64,000 nucleotides of DNA from Ascarosepion bandense (GCA_037127315.1 JBBBDQ010001123.1:1082001-1146000); one strand, 5' to 3'; positions 1 to 11,711 are shown, numbered from the stretch's first letter. Notes: a model not told the origin generated them from the letters alone. Program-made: numbers and translations.

Positions 1-382
1 CCAAGCTGTGAACTGACATCATTAGGAAGGTAATACAGGAAAATTAAAAACTAAGTATGTCAAAGAATAGAACTCTGGTGGGCACCTGCATTAGTACAAA
101 AAGATCTAGAAGAGTGGCCATTTAGGACAACTTTCATTTGATCATCTGATAAGAAAGACTGAATCAGTTCTAAAAATTTGGTTAATAAAGTAAAAGAATT
201 TCTTTCAGTTTCATTTGTAATTTAAACTTTCAACCAAAAAATGTGCAAGACATATCAGCTGTTAAGTCATAACAGCAATAATTATTAGCAGGACTATAAT
301 TCAACCATGTCAACCGCAAACCTGCTATTTTCAATTTTCATTATAAATGTGATAAGCTAGGCCTTGAACATGCATCATTAGC
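1..382. other. Gene-free flank
   Basis: AT-rich sequence with stops in all frames over short distances. I see no gene, repeat family or RNA motif before the transposon end at 385. Confidence 0.5.
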
Positions 383-566
383 TACAGGGGGTGGACAAAA
401 TAATGAAAACACTTAAGTATCATAATAGCATAATTTGGAAAATTTGATTAAACCATCAAAAGCTTTTCTATTTTTATGTTTATTGATTTAATATTAGTAG
501 TACTTCAGTTTGTTTGTTTTTTGCTTTTTTTTACTAAAATTGTTATTTTTTAAAGATATTATTTAA

Positions 567-790
567 ATCAGTCAGTCAGTTAAGTGCCATACATGATACA
601 TTCTTAAGCGATCATGTCTCAAAAGAGACATGACTAACTGGGTAGAAGATTATCCCACAGTAGATTGCCATTGCTTTCTGCAGTAGACTGGTTGCCAGCC
701 AAGGCTATAGAATCCAATCTGTCCTGTTATTTGACTCATAGCTACAGGGGGAAGAGATGCATTATATTATTAAGTAGTAATTAGTGAGGG
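567..790 (-). repeat. tRNA-derived SINE copy, head-truncated
   Basis: Its 3' end on the plus strand reads CAGTCAGTTAAGTGCCATAC, followed by GAAGATTATCCCACAGTAG and GGTTGCCAGCCAAGGC. The same string recurs at 880, 9975 (inverted), 31440 and 62040. The tRNA-like head seen in the copy at 9660 is absent. The element lies inside the Tc1-type transposon. Confidence 0.75.
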
Positions 791-875
791 ATCAGTTTAT
801 TACTTCATAACAATATAACACTAATCCCCCACTTTATACCCAGTAGAAGCCTTAATCATGTTTTCAACTATTATA

Positions 876-1180
876 TTCAATCAGTTAAGTGCCATACATG
901 ATACACACTTTGGGCAATCATGTTTCAAAAGAGACATGCCTGATTGGGCAGAAGATTATCCCCAGTAGGTTGCCATTGCTTTCTGCAGTAGACTGCTTGA
1001 AAGCTAAGGCTATAGAACCCAATCTGTCTTATTATTTAGCCCATAACTTGAGGGAAGAGACAAATTAATACCTTTCCCAAGTGTATTTGTGCATAAGTGA
1101 ATGCAAGAAATTCAACTAGGAATGTAAGTGAATGCCATGAATTATTTAAATAAGTTTATTAAAATCAACAGTCAAGATTA
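876..1180 (-). repeat. tRNA-derived SINE copy
   Basis: Second copy of the same family, again with GTTAAGTGCCATACATGATA and the conserved body. It extends through the CTTTCCCAAGTGTATTTGTG section, but its head decays after about 1130. It lies in the same transposon and the same orientation as the copy at 567. Confidence 0.7.
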
Positions 1181-1617
1181 TTTATAAATTTTAAGTGATC
1201 AACTTCATCTTACGGTTCAGAAACTATTTATGAAGAGAAATGCCATCTTTTAGAATAATAATGCACCCATACATATTGCTAAAGTTGTAGCTGAATGGCA
1301 CAACAAACATTCTAGTGAAGTAGAACATCTTATCTGGCCACCAGCATCCCTAGATATCAACATCATTGAACATTTATGGTTCATTTGAGAAAAACAAGTG
1401 AATAGTCAATATCCTCCACAATTAACATTGAAAGAATTGGAGACTGTTTTAGCTGAAGTATGGATAAAATTTTTTCTGGAAACAACTCAAACTTTGTACG
1501 AGCCGATTCCATGCAGAATTCAAGCCGTAATTACTTCTAAAAGCAGTCCTATCCTATTTCAAAATAAATTTGCTTAAAGTTTCAAGGTTTTTCTTTTTTT
1601 GTTGTCCACTTCCTGTA

Positions 1618-3500
1618 TGTCATTTTTATGTAAATAAATTTCATTTTTCCTATCAGACTGGATTAACCTTGAGATTTCACTGGTGTACTGTTGAGTTATT
1701 ATAAAATAAAAAATTTAAAAAAAGCTAGATTTTTCTATATACAGCATTTTTAAACCTCATTACATAAGAAATGAGATAATTAAGTAATGAGTTTATTTGC
1801 CCTTTGATATTTCAAGGATTTATCGTTTTTAACTTAATAACTATCTATCTTGTCAGTTTCCCTTTTTCTACATTTCTTTTTTTAATATAGTGTTCCAAAT
1901 TATTGTCAACTGGACAACTTTGAGTTAGTACAACTATTTAGTTCTTTTTCTGATTACAAATATTACAAAATCATTTTCTTTCTTTATTACCATACTTGTC
2001 AAAATATAGGAACCACTTTATTTCTTAAAGGCTATAGTTCATCAGACCCTACACACTACTGCTACAAAATCACAAAGAGCATAACCAAATAACAAATACC
2101 ACATCACTTGAAAATTCCCAACAGCAGCAACAACAAAACTGGGTTGCTCATGTAACAAGAAAAGAAAATTATGATATAATCAAGATGTTAACTTTCCACA
2201 CTATCTTAAACAAAAGGTTAGAAAGAAAATTCCAGTCAGTAATAGAAAGAGCAATAACAGTGGACACTAAGGGAGACTTTTGTCCAACACCATAACATGC
2301 TATAAAACCAAAACATTAAGCTGAAAACTCAAGTCATCTCATCAGATATAGACTCTCATGTGGATGTCATGCATGACATCCAACTCATTCATAAATATGT
2401 AAACTATCATTTATATACAATTGCTATTTCAGATCAATGGTTTAAAATGTCTTCTAGCAAATTAATACTTTAGATCTTAAAAAAACACTTGTTGAAAACA
2501 CTGATGAGCATTACAAAACTACAAAGATATCATTGGTTTTAATCCCACAATCTGTCTGTAATCTTCATTACAGCTTCTAAAACTTTCCAACAACAACAAC
2601 AACTAAAATGGGTAGTACATGTAATTAGAAGGGAAAATAATATGATCAAAATGTTGACTTTCCACACTACCTTAAACAATATCAATAAACTCCTTATGTT
2701 CCTTAAACCCAATATCAATAAAATCTTTAAACTTCCTTAAACTATGAGAAGGAATGATAACTTTTTGTGAATTCAAGTCATTATCATAAACTCATCAGAT
2801 GCAGACTCTCATGTGGATGTCATGCATGATATCTAACTCATTCAGAAATACATAAATTATTATCTATATGCAACTATTATTTCAGATTATTATTAATGAT
2901 TAATAATTATGCCAGCCTTACAGAAGATCTTATTTTAACACATCTTGTCTCTTTTGTTCTCCATTTCACCAGCACTCCTTTTCACTTCAAATCTTTCACA
3001 ATCAAATTTGACTATACGTGGTATATGACAACTCTGTATTGATCCCAGTTTCAAATCTTATGCACCTCTTTTGCCAATTAACATTTTCCTAAATCTTTTA
3101 ACTTTACCTTGTTTCATTTTGCATTGTAGTCTAACAACACCTATTATATCATTTAAATAAAAGCAAATTGAGATGAAAGGTGGATAAAACATGTAAGAAA
3201 TCTATGATGATGAAAATATAATTAATCTCAGAATCTAAAAATGAAAATACAACTCAAGACTGTTTCATGTAACCAAACTTTTTGAGACAAATATTTTAAA
3301 TTTCCTCAATCAAGAATCAGGAAATGTGATCTTCTTAACAAATTTCTACTGAAGAAAATAAGGTCAAGAATTTTTGAAGTTTTTATAAATGTTTTGTTTC
3401 CACTAGAAAATTATTTCACAATTCTTTTTTACTATTCTTTGAACACCAAATTTTATGAATTTCTTAACCGGGTTTTTTCTAAATCACAAGGAGATTTTTT
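1618..3500. repeat. Gene-free stretch with a long imperfect tandem duplication (about 2097-2885)
   Basis: Two diverged copies of a 0.45-kb unit lie head to tail. Paired landmarks are ACTGGGTTGCTCATG at about 2138 with ATGGGTAGTACATG at 2608, and TGGATGTCATGCATGA at 2361 with the same at 2814. The offset is 453 to 469 bp, differing by indels. One plus frame of the first unit reads WVAHVTRKENYDIIKML, which faintly resembles the end of a LINE reverse transcriptase, but I cannot confirm it. The rest (1618-2090 and 2890-3500) shows nothing recognisable. Confidence 0.5.
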
Positions 3501-3504
3501 TATC

Positions 3505-3570
3505 ATTTTACTCTGAGTAAAGCAATAAAGTCACTAAGACGCAAAGGAGTCATTGAGAGCCACCAGGGAT
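3505..3570 (-). repeat. Short LINE-type 3' tail
   Basis: The string TATCATTTTACTCTGAGTAA followed by GCAATAAAGTCACTAAG resembles the tails at 26428 and 56400. It also resembles, more loosely, the reverse complement of the LINE 3' ends at 37860 and 52240. It is too short for a family call. Sequence from here to 4128 holds nothing else I can name. Confidence 0.4.
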
Positions 3571-4128
3571 GGGGAGACGTGGAAAGCCATGATCACCCAC
3601 ATCCTGAAAGGACAGAACACATAGAAAAAGAAGAAGAAGTAGTTAAGTCAAATCAGACTCAAAATGGAGTATTACTGTCATATCCATAATTTTCTACATT
3701 TCCACAATCCTCATTTTCCACAGCCTAAGAGGTAATTAATTATTTTCCACACAACAACCTCTTTCTCACAGACGAAATGTCACAAATTTTCTAGTTATTC
3801 TATCATTATCTCAATGTCATCAATCTACATCTTTATTTTTGTCAGTTCAGACATTTAGAGCTATGATCTGTCATGCCACATACACATGATTGAATCACCC
3901 TCATTCTCTTCATATTCTATTGGTAAGAAGGAAATTTTGCTCAGACTGTGTATTCTCAAGAACTGTTACATCATGAAACAGTCTCTCAAGAGGATGCTTC
4001 CCAAATAACTACAATCTTTAACCACTTTAAGTCTATAGTCAACCATTACCTATTCTATGTATCTTCATCATCTGCAATTATTACATTGTCTCTTTAAGCC
4101 CTTACAACAACCTCATGCAGTAACCACT

Positions 4129-4328
4129 GCCTTCTGTGGTTCTTGGTCCTGGTCTTGAGTGAACAATGTGGCTCTTGGTCCTTGTCTTGGGTGAACAATG
4201 TGGCTCTTGGTCCTTGTCTTGGGTGAACAATGTGGCTCATGGTCCTTGTCTTGGGTGAACAATGTGGCTCTTGGTCTTTGTCTTGGGTGAACAATGTGGC
4301 TCTTGGTCCTTGTCTTGGGTGAACAATG
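4129..4328. repeat. 32-bp tandem repeat (minisatellite), about six copies
   Basis: GAACAATG begins at 4161, 4193, 4225, 4257, 4289 and 4321, exactly 32 bp apart. Each unit carries TGGCTCTTGGTCCTTGTCTT with few changes. A partial degenerate unit precedes 4161. Because 32 is not a multiple of three, the open frames on both strands that cross it are products of a stop-free repeat and not genes. Confidence 0.95.
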
Positions 4329-4360
4329 GTATAAATAGTTTTAAAATTTATATATATATA

Positions 4361-4889
4361 TATAAACTTATTTATAAAAGGAACTTTGTCTGTGTGCGTG
4401 TGTGCCTGTGTGTGTGTCCATTACCTATAGATTCCAAAACGGCTGAACCGATTTTCTTGAAAATTTACACACTTGTACTATAAGCGTCTGCAAGTGTTCT
4501 TAGCTAGGTTTTGTGTCAAGGTACCTCCAATAAATATCAAAAATCGATAATTGAAAAAATCAGGTTATAGAAGGAGTGGTCCAATTTTAATCAAATTTGA
4601 TACACTCATAGACAAAGAGATAAGAAATGATATTCAGAAGTTTCAAGGTTGCAGTTCTTACAATAGTGCAGAAAATCGATAATATATATATATATATATA
4701 TATATAAGGCAAGATGTTTGTGTGTGTGTCTGTTTATCTGTCTGTATATCCTTTATACAAATCCACAATTTGTATCTGAATCTCACCAAACTTCACACAA
4801 ATATTCTTTAGGCTGAGCCTGAGCTCCAGGACCATGGGTTAGTTTTAAAGCTTTCATTACACCCGAGCAATGCAGGGCTATACTGCTAG
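4361..4889 (+). mobile_element. Helitron-like non-autonomous element
   Basis: The sequence matches, in opposite orientation, the element at 38368-38870, and matches parts of 60741-61705. Shared blocks include ACTTTGTCTGTGTG, AGGTACCTC, AAAATCGATAAT and TTTAAAGCTTTCATTACACC. On this strand the 3' end reads CCCGAGCAATGCAGGGCTAT then ACTGCTAG followed by T. A short hairpin a few bases before a terminal CTAG next to a T is the known shape of Helitron 3' ends. In the 38-kb copy the hairpin stem is perfect (CCCG/CGGG). The 5' end is lost in an (AT)n run. No Rep/helicase coding is present. Confidence 0.5.
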
Positions 4890-5224
4890 TATATATATAT
4901 ATATATATAAAATGAAAACCATCTTCAGTTTTGTATCTTCTCCTTTGTACCCTCTTACTTCTTTAAAAAGAATTATGATTTATATTAAAATATTTTGTGA
5001 AAATTGTTAGACTCAAATATTTAACAATTCAACAAAGAAATTTTCACTGTCATTTTGTAGCCATGGAACTCACAATAAGCTTATTTATTTATTAAATATT
5101 ATGAAATATCAGAAAATCTAAATACGAAAACCTTGAAATTTTCCCGGTATTCATAATTGCACAAATTATAAAAAGTTATATTCCTATTTTATTGAATGCT
5201 TACAGCCACATCATATTAAAACAC
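4890..5224. other. Gene-free stretch
   Basis: An (AT)n run is followed by AT-rich sequence. The words ACCATCTTCAGTTTTGTAT near 4919 echo the repeat at 28100, but no element boundary is visible. Confidence 0.4.
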
Positions 5225-5540
5225 CAGTTCCCAAATGATCAACCAAATTAAGCAATGTCAAGCCTGGTCAGTACTAGTTGGGTGACCATTTACGAATACC
5301 AGGTACTGTAAGCTTGGATGTGCAGGTGGTGTATTGAATAATGGCTCAGAATTGCTAATCAGAGACCTGAGTTTTAATTACAGTCAGGATTGTCATATTC
5401 ACTTGTATGCAAATACCCTTGGGAATGGTATAACTCTACATATTCACCCCCACCTCAGATAATAATGAATAAATTCTTACAGTCTAAAAACATTTTCTGA
5501 ATTTATCTGTAATGGGTTGATAAGCCATAAAAAATAAATT
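5225..5540 (+). repeat. 5S rRNA-tRNA composite SINE
   Basis: Positions 5227-5312 follow a 5S rRNA from its middle to its 3' part: TTAAGCAATGTCAAGCCTGG, TCAGTACTAGTTGGGTGACC, then AATACCAGGTACTGTAAGC. These keep the internal control region used by TFIIIA. A diverged tRNA-like block follows (GGCTCAGAATTGCTAATCAG). Next come the tail GCAAATACCCTTGGGAATGG and GGGTTGATAAG near 5517. The copy at 34518 has the same order. Clearly a retroelement rather than a functional 5S gene, as the 5' third of 5S is missing. Confidence 0.8.
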
Positions 5541-6853
5541 AATCTCTTTTATTGATGGTTCTATCTCAGCAGGTAGAAGAAATCTAGAAGTCAAATTGCA
5601 AAGAAAAATAAAAAAAAGAGTTACATGTAGATGAATAGACAAATAATTTTACCATTTTTATAGAAAATAATCAAAATATTCTTTTTCTGTTACTGGTGAT
5701 TCCCATAATTCATTTGTGTTATTCTACACCTAAACCGTTTTGAGTTAAATATTGTGGGGATTTTTTACAGCACTAATTTCTTTTACTTTTCTTTTAAATT
5801 TGAAACTTTTAACTTTATACTGTAAATGTGTATGAAATGACAAAAGGAAAAGTGAACTGATGATCACACCCTGAAATATTTCAAAAATTAAAGAATGCCG
5901 CACCAATTCCCATTTGAGACTGTACCAATTTCAGAATGACATAAATTTATGTTGTCATTCTTATATATTTTTTTAGAATACTACATTGCGAAAATTTGGG
6001 ATTTTATTTCAGAGTACACACCCATGAGTGTTGACCTACATGATTTTTTCTCATTCTTTAAATACAGCCAAGTTCGTCCATTATATAATAGAATTTCAGG
6101 GTGTGTTTTTTCTTTCTTTTTTTTTTAATATCAAAACCTAATTATAATTCATAAAAGATATGATAAGATAAACTTCAATGTCTGCTTTGTACAATCACTT
6201 ACAATATAGCATTTCGGAGGTCTGCTATCAATAAAACCAAAAGAAAAAATTAAAAGAAAAAATCAAAATAAATGTAGAAATATAGAATTAAATAGTATAA
6301 GATGAAAAATATTAAATTTAGAAATAGATTTAAAATAAAATGTAAAAATAATAAAAATAAAAATGAAATAAAATAAAATAATAAGAAATGAAAATATAAA
6401 ATTAAAAATAAAATATAAAAAGTAATTAAATCATATAATATATTATGAAAATAATATTTAAAAAGTAAAATATAAAAATAATAAGAATATGAAAATAAAA
6501 ATAAGTAAAGTAAGGAGTAAATTTTCAAGCTAAATTAATTATACTCGTAATTACAGCTTTTATCCATGCACTCTGACCAAATACACACAATTAATTAAAA
6601 CCAAATATTTTAGAGAGTTGCCTTCAACTTGAGAATCCACTTCTTAATTTAAGAAGAAAATGGTTGGGGGTATGGCTTTGTTCGAAGAATACTGTCAGAT
6701 TTGCAGTTTTGCACAATATTATTAATCATGTAATTATCAACAATAAAACTGTTTTTAATCAAACAAAAAATAGTAACAGTTGCATAGTACCATTCAACTA
6801 GAAATTAAAAAATTCTATTTGAAGTTGGTATTTAAATTTCTGGCACTTGTCAA
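5541..6853. other. Gene-free stretch with A-rich low-complexity block (6241-6520)
   Basis: Positions 6241-6520 are almost entirely A and T on this strand with AAAATAAAAT-like words. A 92-residue open frame on the minus strand there is F/L/Y-rich and compositional. No gene or named repeat was recognised in the remainder. Confidence 0.6.
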
Positions 6854-9155
6854 ATGTTAAGCCATTGTCCTTCAAATTTTGATACCATAAAAGTTAATGG
6901 AAAAATACATCGAAAAAATCCACCATCTGTATGGCCAGGTATGCCAATTAGTCAAATACCAACACCCTCAGCTGTTCAAAGGAATATAAAAAAAGCCTCC
7001 AGTACTGTTAGAATTCAAATTGCTGATGAACTTAATGCTTTTTTTAGAATTAGATAAAATTAATTATACAAATTTGAAAGAAAGTCTGCTTAACAACAAA
7101 AAAGACTTTTATATGTCCAATTGTAGCATTTTTGGATTAAAATATTTTAACTGTTCAATCATCAAAATCTATTGATGGTAATTCTCTCTTTATGTTGAAA
7201 ATTTATAACAATTTGTGCTTTGAAATATTTCATTATGAAGTTAAGTGTTATATTAGCAGCCTTTTCAAACATCGTATAAATACAGTTGATACTTGGTCAA
7301 AACTGGAAGAAATCATCCGATATTTAAATTCTATGGCTTTTGATCACAAGAAAAATAACCTGAGTCAACAATTTTTAGCAATGGGTCCCAAAATGTTTGG
7401 AATAAAATACAGCTCAGATATAGTTGTGCATGCTTTTGGGTACTATGCAAGATCATGGACATTGTATAATGAATTAAGATATGATTTTCAATTACCCTCA
7501 TTAGCAACATTAGGAAGGATGACTTCAAAAGTTTCAAAACTTAATGAAAAATATTTTTCGTTATCTATATTTAATACTCTTAATACCAGTCAAAAAGGGT
7601 GCATAATTCTCCATGATGAAGTATATATAAAAAAGAAGTTGCTATATCATGGCAAACAACTATTTGGTAAATCAGTTGACAATCCATCTGTACTTGCTCA
7701 AACAGTACTTGGTATAATGTTGATATGTCTCAATGAGGGTTCAAATTTTCTTACAAAATTGATTCCAATTTCAAAACTAACATCCGCCTTTTAATTTGAA
7801 CAAATTGAATTAACAGTCCAAGCCATCACATCTGTACCAGCTGATGTAAAGGCTATTATATGTGATGGCAACCACATAAGTCAAGCTTTTTCTAAATTAT
7901 ACCTTACACTTCCTGAAAAACCTTGGTTAACTAAAGATAATAGACATTTGCTTTTTGATTATGTTCATCTGTTGAAAAATATTCGCAATTTGTGGCTGAC
8001 AGAAAAAACAGGAGAACTAATCTTTGATGATGATGGAGTAAGTCGAATTGCAAAATGGACACATCTTAAACAGTTATATTGTTTTGAATCTGAAAGACTA
8101 GTCAAACTTTCAGATTTAAATGAAATTTCCATTGCTCCAAAGCCAATAGAAAGCCTCAGAGTGTTTTCTGAAAAAACATAATGCACTTCTCACTCAGTCT
8201 GAAATAAGTGCAGGTAAGAATGATACTGCCCTCTTCATGAACAAGGTTTTGACATGATGGAAAATTTTAAATGTTAAATCCCTTCAAATTGGTAAATTAC
8301 ATAATGATCCTCTACAAGCTGAAATCAGATCTCCAAATGACACCCAACTTGATTTTATCATTGAATTTGGTAAAATGGCTCTTAATATGGCTGGCAGTCA
8401 AGGTAATCATAAAAAACAATTATCCCAAAACACTGCTATTGTCATGCATCATACTTGCAATGGAATTGTTAGTCTATGTCAACACTTTAGCTACAAGTCA
8501 TAAATATGTACTACTTGGGCAATTTTTAACTGATCCATTAGAAAAAGAATTTGGTAAACTTTGCCAAGGATCGGGTGGCACCTATTTTATAAATGTTCAA
8601 CAATATATTGAAAAGCTGCATATTAAACAGACATCTTTACTTTTAAATCAAAATGTAAATATTGATGAATTTGATGTTACTCCAGGTCACCAATGTACAT
8701 CTTGTGATTATAAACTTTGTGAGGAAGGTTCAGAAATATTTGACAATCTGGAAAATTTAGAACCATCTCTTTCCAATTAAATAAAAATGGTTCTCGTGTA
8801 CATAACTGGATATATTACAAGAAATGATAATCAACCCAGTGAATGTGAAACCCATTTTTATTATGAAAAGTATGGAAAATATACCAATTTAATTGACCAT
8901 GGAAAACTGAAAGTTCCTTCTGACCACACTTGTCAATGATTATTTTTTTGTTTCATCCTTTTCCATACAATAAAGAAAAAGATTTGCTATAAATCATTAA
9001 GTAACATTTTTATGCTTATTTCTGAGTTTAAATCTTTCAACATGGAGAAAAAGCATGCTTCTATTTTTGCAAATATAGTTTCGAAAATTTTTTGCAAACA
9101 TGGCACACCTAGATCAGAAAAAGAACCAGCTCTAAAAGTTTTGAAACTTTCCTAG
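6854..9155 (+). pseudogene. P-element/THAP9-type transposase remnant
   Basis: Fragments in changing plus frames form a decayed P-type transposase. The order is a linker with PPSVWPGMP (about 6920), a long section at 7192-7794, then after a stop and frame changes the DYVHLLKNIRNLW motif (about 7957), which is a hallmark of the P-element/THAP9 family. Further on come a section at 8271-8780 with LGQFLTDPLEKEFGKL, and a C-terminal part with VYITGYITRN (about 8792) and a C-x2-C pair near 8695. At least three frame breaks and several stops show it is inactive. The N-terminal THAP zinc finger was not found, and I saw no terminal inverted repeats. P-type transposase is confident; autonomous structure is not testable here. 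Confidence 0.8.
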
Positions 9156-9659
9156 AATGATTTTGTTTTATTTGTCTATATTTCTGCAATGATTGATTGT
9201 TATATACACACTTCGGCTGATGTCTTCAGCCTTCTCGGGTTCTGTTTGTCAAACCCAGTAACTGTAATGTAAATTTAAACCAAAGTCTTTATTCACTCAC
9301 AGGGAATAAATTGAATAAAGGATTCAGTGACACCTGTAAATAACATAAATTTCTGAGTCAATATTTCTTTTACCAGAAATCATAATTACCCCTTTGTGTT
9401 GTTTAATAATTATTAGTGTTCATAGCAAAAATACATATTTTCATTTATTTATCTTTCAACACATCCCATTATCGTCAGGTGTGAATAAAAATGTTATTTT
9501 AAGTATTTCATAAAGTGGTTGACTTCATTTTCTTCTAAAATTTCTGAAAATCCTACATCTTTCAATAGGCCTCCAGTTCTGGCTCTCAGTTGCGGCATGA
9601 CTTGACCTGGAGTATAGAACACCTTGCACCAAACACAAATATATTAGCAAACAGGTAAG
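9156..9659. other. Gene-free stretch
   Basis: It contains GGCTGATGTCTTCAGCCTTC (9220) and a segment with ATTGAATAAAGGATTCAGTG (9311) that resembles 62843. This suggests a degraded copy of the Penelope-tailed SINE family, with no clear boundaries. Confidence 0.35.
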
Positions 9660-9975
9660 AAGAAATGTGCATTGTGGTGCATTGGATATCAGCTCAGAAC
9701 GAGAAATCGGGGAGCCGAGTTCAAATTCCAGCCAAATTCATTGCATTCACTTACGCGCAAATACCCTTGGGAAAGTTATTAATCTGTCTATTCCTTCCAG
9801 TTATGGGTTAAATAACAGGACAGATTGGGTTCTTTAGCCTTGGTCGGCAACCAGTCTACCGCAGAAAGCAATGGCAACCTACTGCGGGATAATCTTCTGC
9901 CCAGTCAGTCATGTCTCTTTCGAGACATGATCACCCAAGCATGTATCACATATGGCACTTAACTGACTGAAGAAG
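9660..9975 (+). repeat. tRNA-derived SINE, near full length
   Basis: The tRNA-like head is at 9670-9735: A-box-like GGATATCAGCTC and B-box-like GAGTTCAAATTCC. The body follows with GCAAATACCCTTGGGAAAG, ACAGGACAGATTGGGTTC, GGCAACCAGTCTACCGC and TCATGTCTCTTTCGAGACAT. The end reads TATGGCACTTAACTGACTGA. This is the most complete plus-strand copy of the family seen at 567, 876, 31433 and 62038. Confidence 0.85.
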
Positions 9976-10023
9976 AAATGGCCTTGTTTATATTATCTGA
10001 AATACTGTCTGGCACAAAACACT

Positions 10024-10640
10024 CTAGAGAGGAAGGGAAACGGCAGAGAAATAAAAGATAGCTGAGGTTAGTAGAAAGAGTTGGAGACGCATGTAAGAAT
10101 GGTCTGGTGATTCAAGAGAAATTACCCTAGCCAGAGGGAGATATTCACTGGCATAAACACCCAGGCCATGCATACGAACATCTGAGTCCTTCCTAAAGAG
10201 GGGAAGGTAAACAGGTATCGAGAAATCAGAGGAGGTGATCGTAGGGTTAAGTTTGGTTTCCCAGAAGGCTAGGATGTCTGATGACCTTTCATGGAGAAAC
10301 AATTCCACACTGTGAAAAATTGTACATATACCACTGATGTTTGGGAAAGAAATGTTAAAGATTTTAAGCATTTTTTGTCTGATTTAGTTTTGTATCTTTG
10401 GTTTTAAATTTTCAAGTTTTGGGTTATTTTATTAAGGAGAAGCCTCGAATAGTGGTAGCAGACAGTCATCAAATGCAACATTTGTAGGAACGGAACTGGT
10501 AAAGACTGCGGCATAGTGTGGCCTCATGGTTGCCCACCGGAAGCGCTTGCAGAGACACCCATCCATGCGCGTCATGGCACTGAAAAAACCCCAACTGTTG
10601 ATCAGAGCAGCCTCTCTACACAAGAATTCAGACTCCTAAT
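10024..10640 (-). pseudogene. LINE ORF2 N-terminus: endonuclease fragment
   Basis: On the minus strand, 10371 down to 10024 encodes a peptide with NISFPNISGI, SSDILAFWETKL, LPLFRKDS and HGLGVYASEYLPLAR. This is the order of conserved blocks at the start of APE-type endonucleases in CR1/Jockey-like LINEs. The ETKL box corresponds to the metal-binding glutamate region. The fragment stops before the rest of the nuclease and the reverse transcriptase. Upstream (10372-10640, minus) a separate short open frame may be 5' leader of the same element. It may be from the same family as the C-terminal RT fragments at 51375 and 53230. Confidence 0.65.
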
Positions 10641-11673
10641 TACCAGTCAGTAGCAGCAACCAAAAAACTGCCACCCCAGTATCCTTAATATGAAAAGACG
10701 TTGCCACCGCCCACAGACACCACAAAAAAATAAATTTGCAAAAGCACCAATATCAAGGCCTGAAGAGAGGAAAAAAACTGGGACCCTTTCTTAAACAGGA
10801 AACAAGGGATGAGCTTTTACTTCTGTTCCAGAGGAGAGGAGTATGAAATTTAAATTTACAAAAAGAAAACAAAAATAATTAAATTACACAAAAAGAAAGA
10901 AAAAATAGAATTAAGATTTGAGATGCTGGAAATGTGTTCTGCTGTTCTATTTGTAACTATAGAAAATTTGTGCCCACAGCTGCAGACATACTCAAATTAC
11001 ATGATAAGAGATACTCACACACAAAAAAAAGATATTCAGTGAATTATAGTAGCATACACGTGTGTATAAGTCAGTCACATCTCAAAATCAAGCTTTTAGC
11101 ATTTTGAAAATTTGGTTTTACAAAAAAACATTTTAAGATTACACATGAAGATGGAGACCTGGGGATATTCTTTTAGGAAACCAGTCAGCACCTATTTCTA
11201 GGCCTATATTTAAGAACTGTTTTAAATGTCAGCAGCATATACAAAAAAAAAAAAGTTTTATAGGATTTTAACAAATGACAAACATTTGTTAGATGTATTT
11301 AAAAAACAATCATTTTAAATCAGTCGTTCATGAGGTGAATATTTTTCCAGTGATGAGCCAAATATGTAAAAGCATTAAAAAACAAATAAAATTCTTTTTC
11401 TACAAAACAGACTTCTAATATATTTTCTATTTATTTATATATTAGACAAACACAAAATTAGTACCAAAACACGTAAATGCAACCATAAATATAAATGAAA
11501 TATATCAACTGTTTCTGGAAATCCTGAAAAGGTTTTAAATTTCAGAGTCCACTCTTCATTTGTGCACATGTGTAGTCACATGTAAACATCACAAAATGCA
11601 TCGTATGTAAAGAATTTCCAAATTTATTATTGCTTATGTAACGTTGTTCTAGTACATTAAAGCTTATATTTTC

Positions 11674-11708
<35 letters not shown>
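10641..11708. other. Gene-free stretch ending in an (AT)n run
   Basis: AT-rich with A-runs; (AT)n occupies 11678-11708. No coding or repeat family was recognised. Confidence 0.5.

Positions 11709-11711
<3 letters not shown>

Larger units (their letters stand above)
385..1615 (+). mobile_element. Tc1/mariner-type DNA transposon, decayed, with nested SINEs
   Basis: The left end (CAGGGGGTGGACAAAATAAT) and the right end (reverse complement begins CAGGAAGTGGACAACAAA) form imperfect terminal inverted repeats. Each is bordered by a TA dinucleotide (383-384 and 1616-1617), the target duplication of this superfamily. Between about 1255 and 1575 the plus strand encodes the C-terminal part of a Tc1-like DDE transposase. 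Visible motifs are NAPIH, then EWH, then WPPAS and NIIEHLW, where the last catalytic acid is expected. A stop follows IEHLWFI, so the copy is dead. The N-terminal DNA-binding half is missing or replaced by two SINE insertions (567-790 and 876-1180). The superfamily call is firm; the exact family is not known. Confidence 0.8.

Noticed and set aside
4094..4483. Open frames on both strands with QDKDQEP-type repeats
   Set aside because: They arise from the stop-free 32-bp tandem repeat, which cycles through frames.
5227..5312. Functional 5S rRNA gene
   Set aside because: The first third of 5S is absent, the copy is diverged and it is joined to a SINE tail; the same holds at 34518, 41033 and 54286.
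7331..7537. Minus-strand frame opposite the transposase
   Set aside because: Shadow of the P-type transposase coding on the plus strand.
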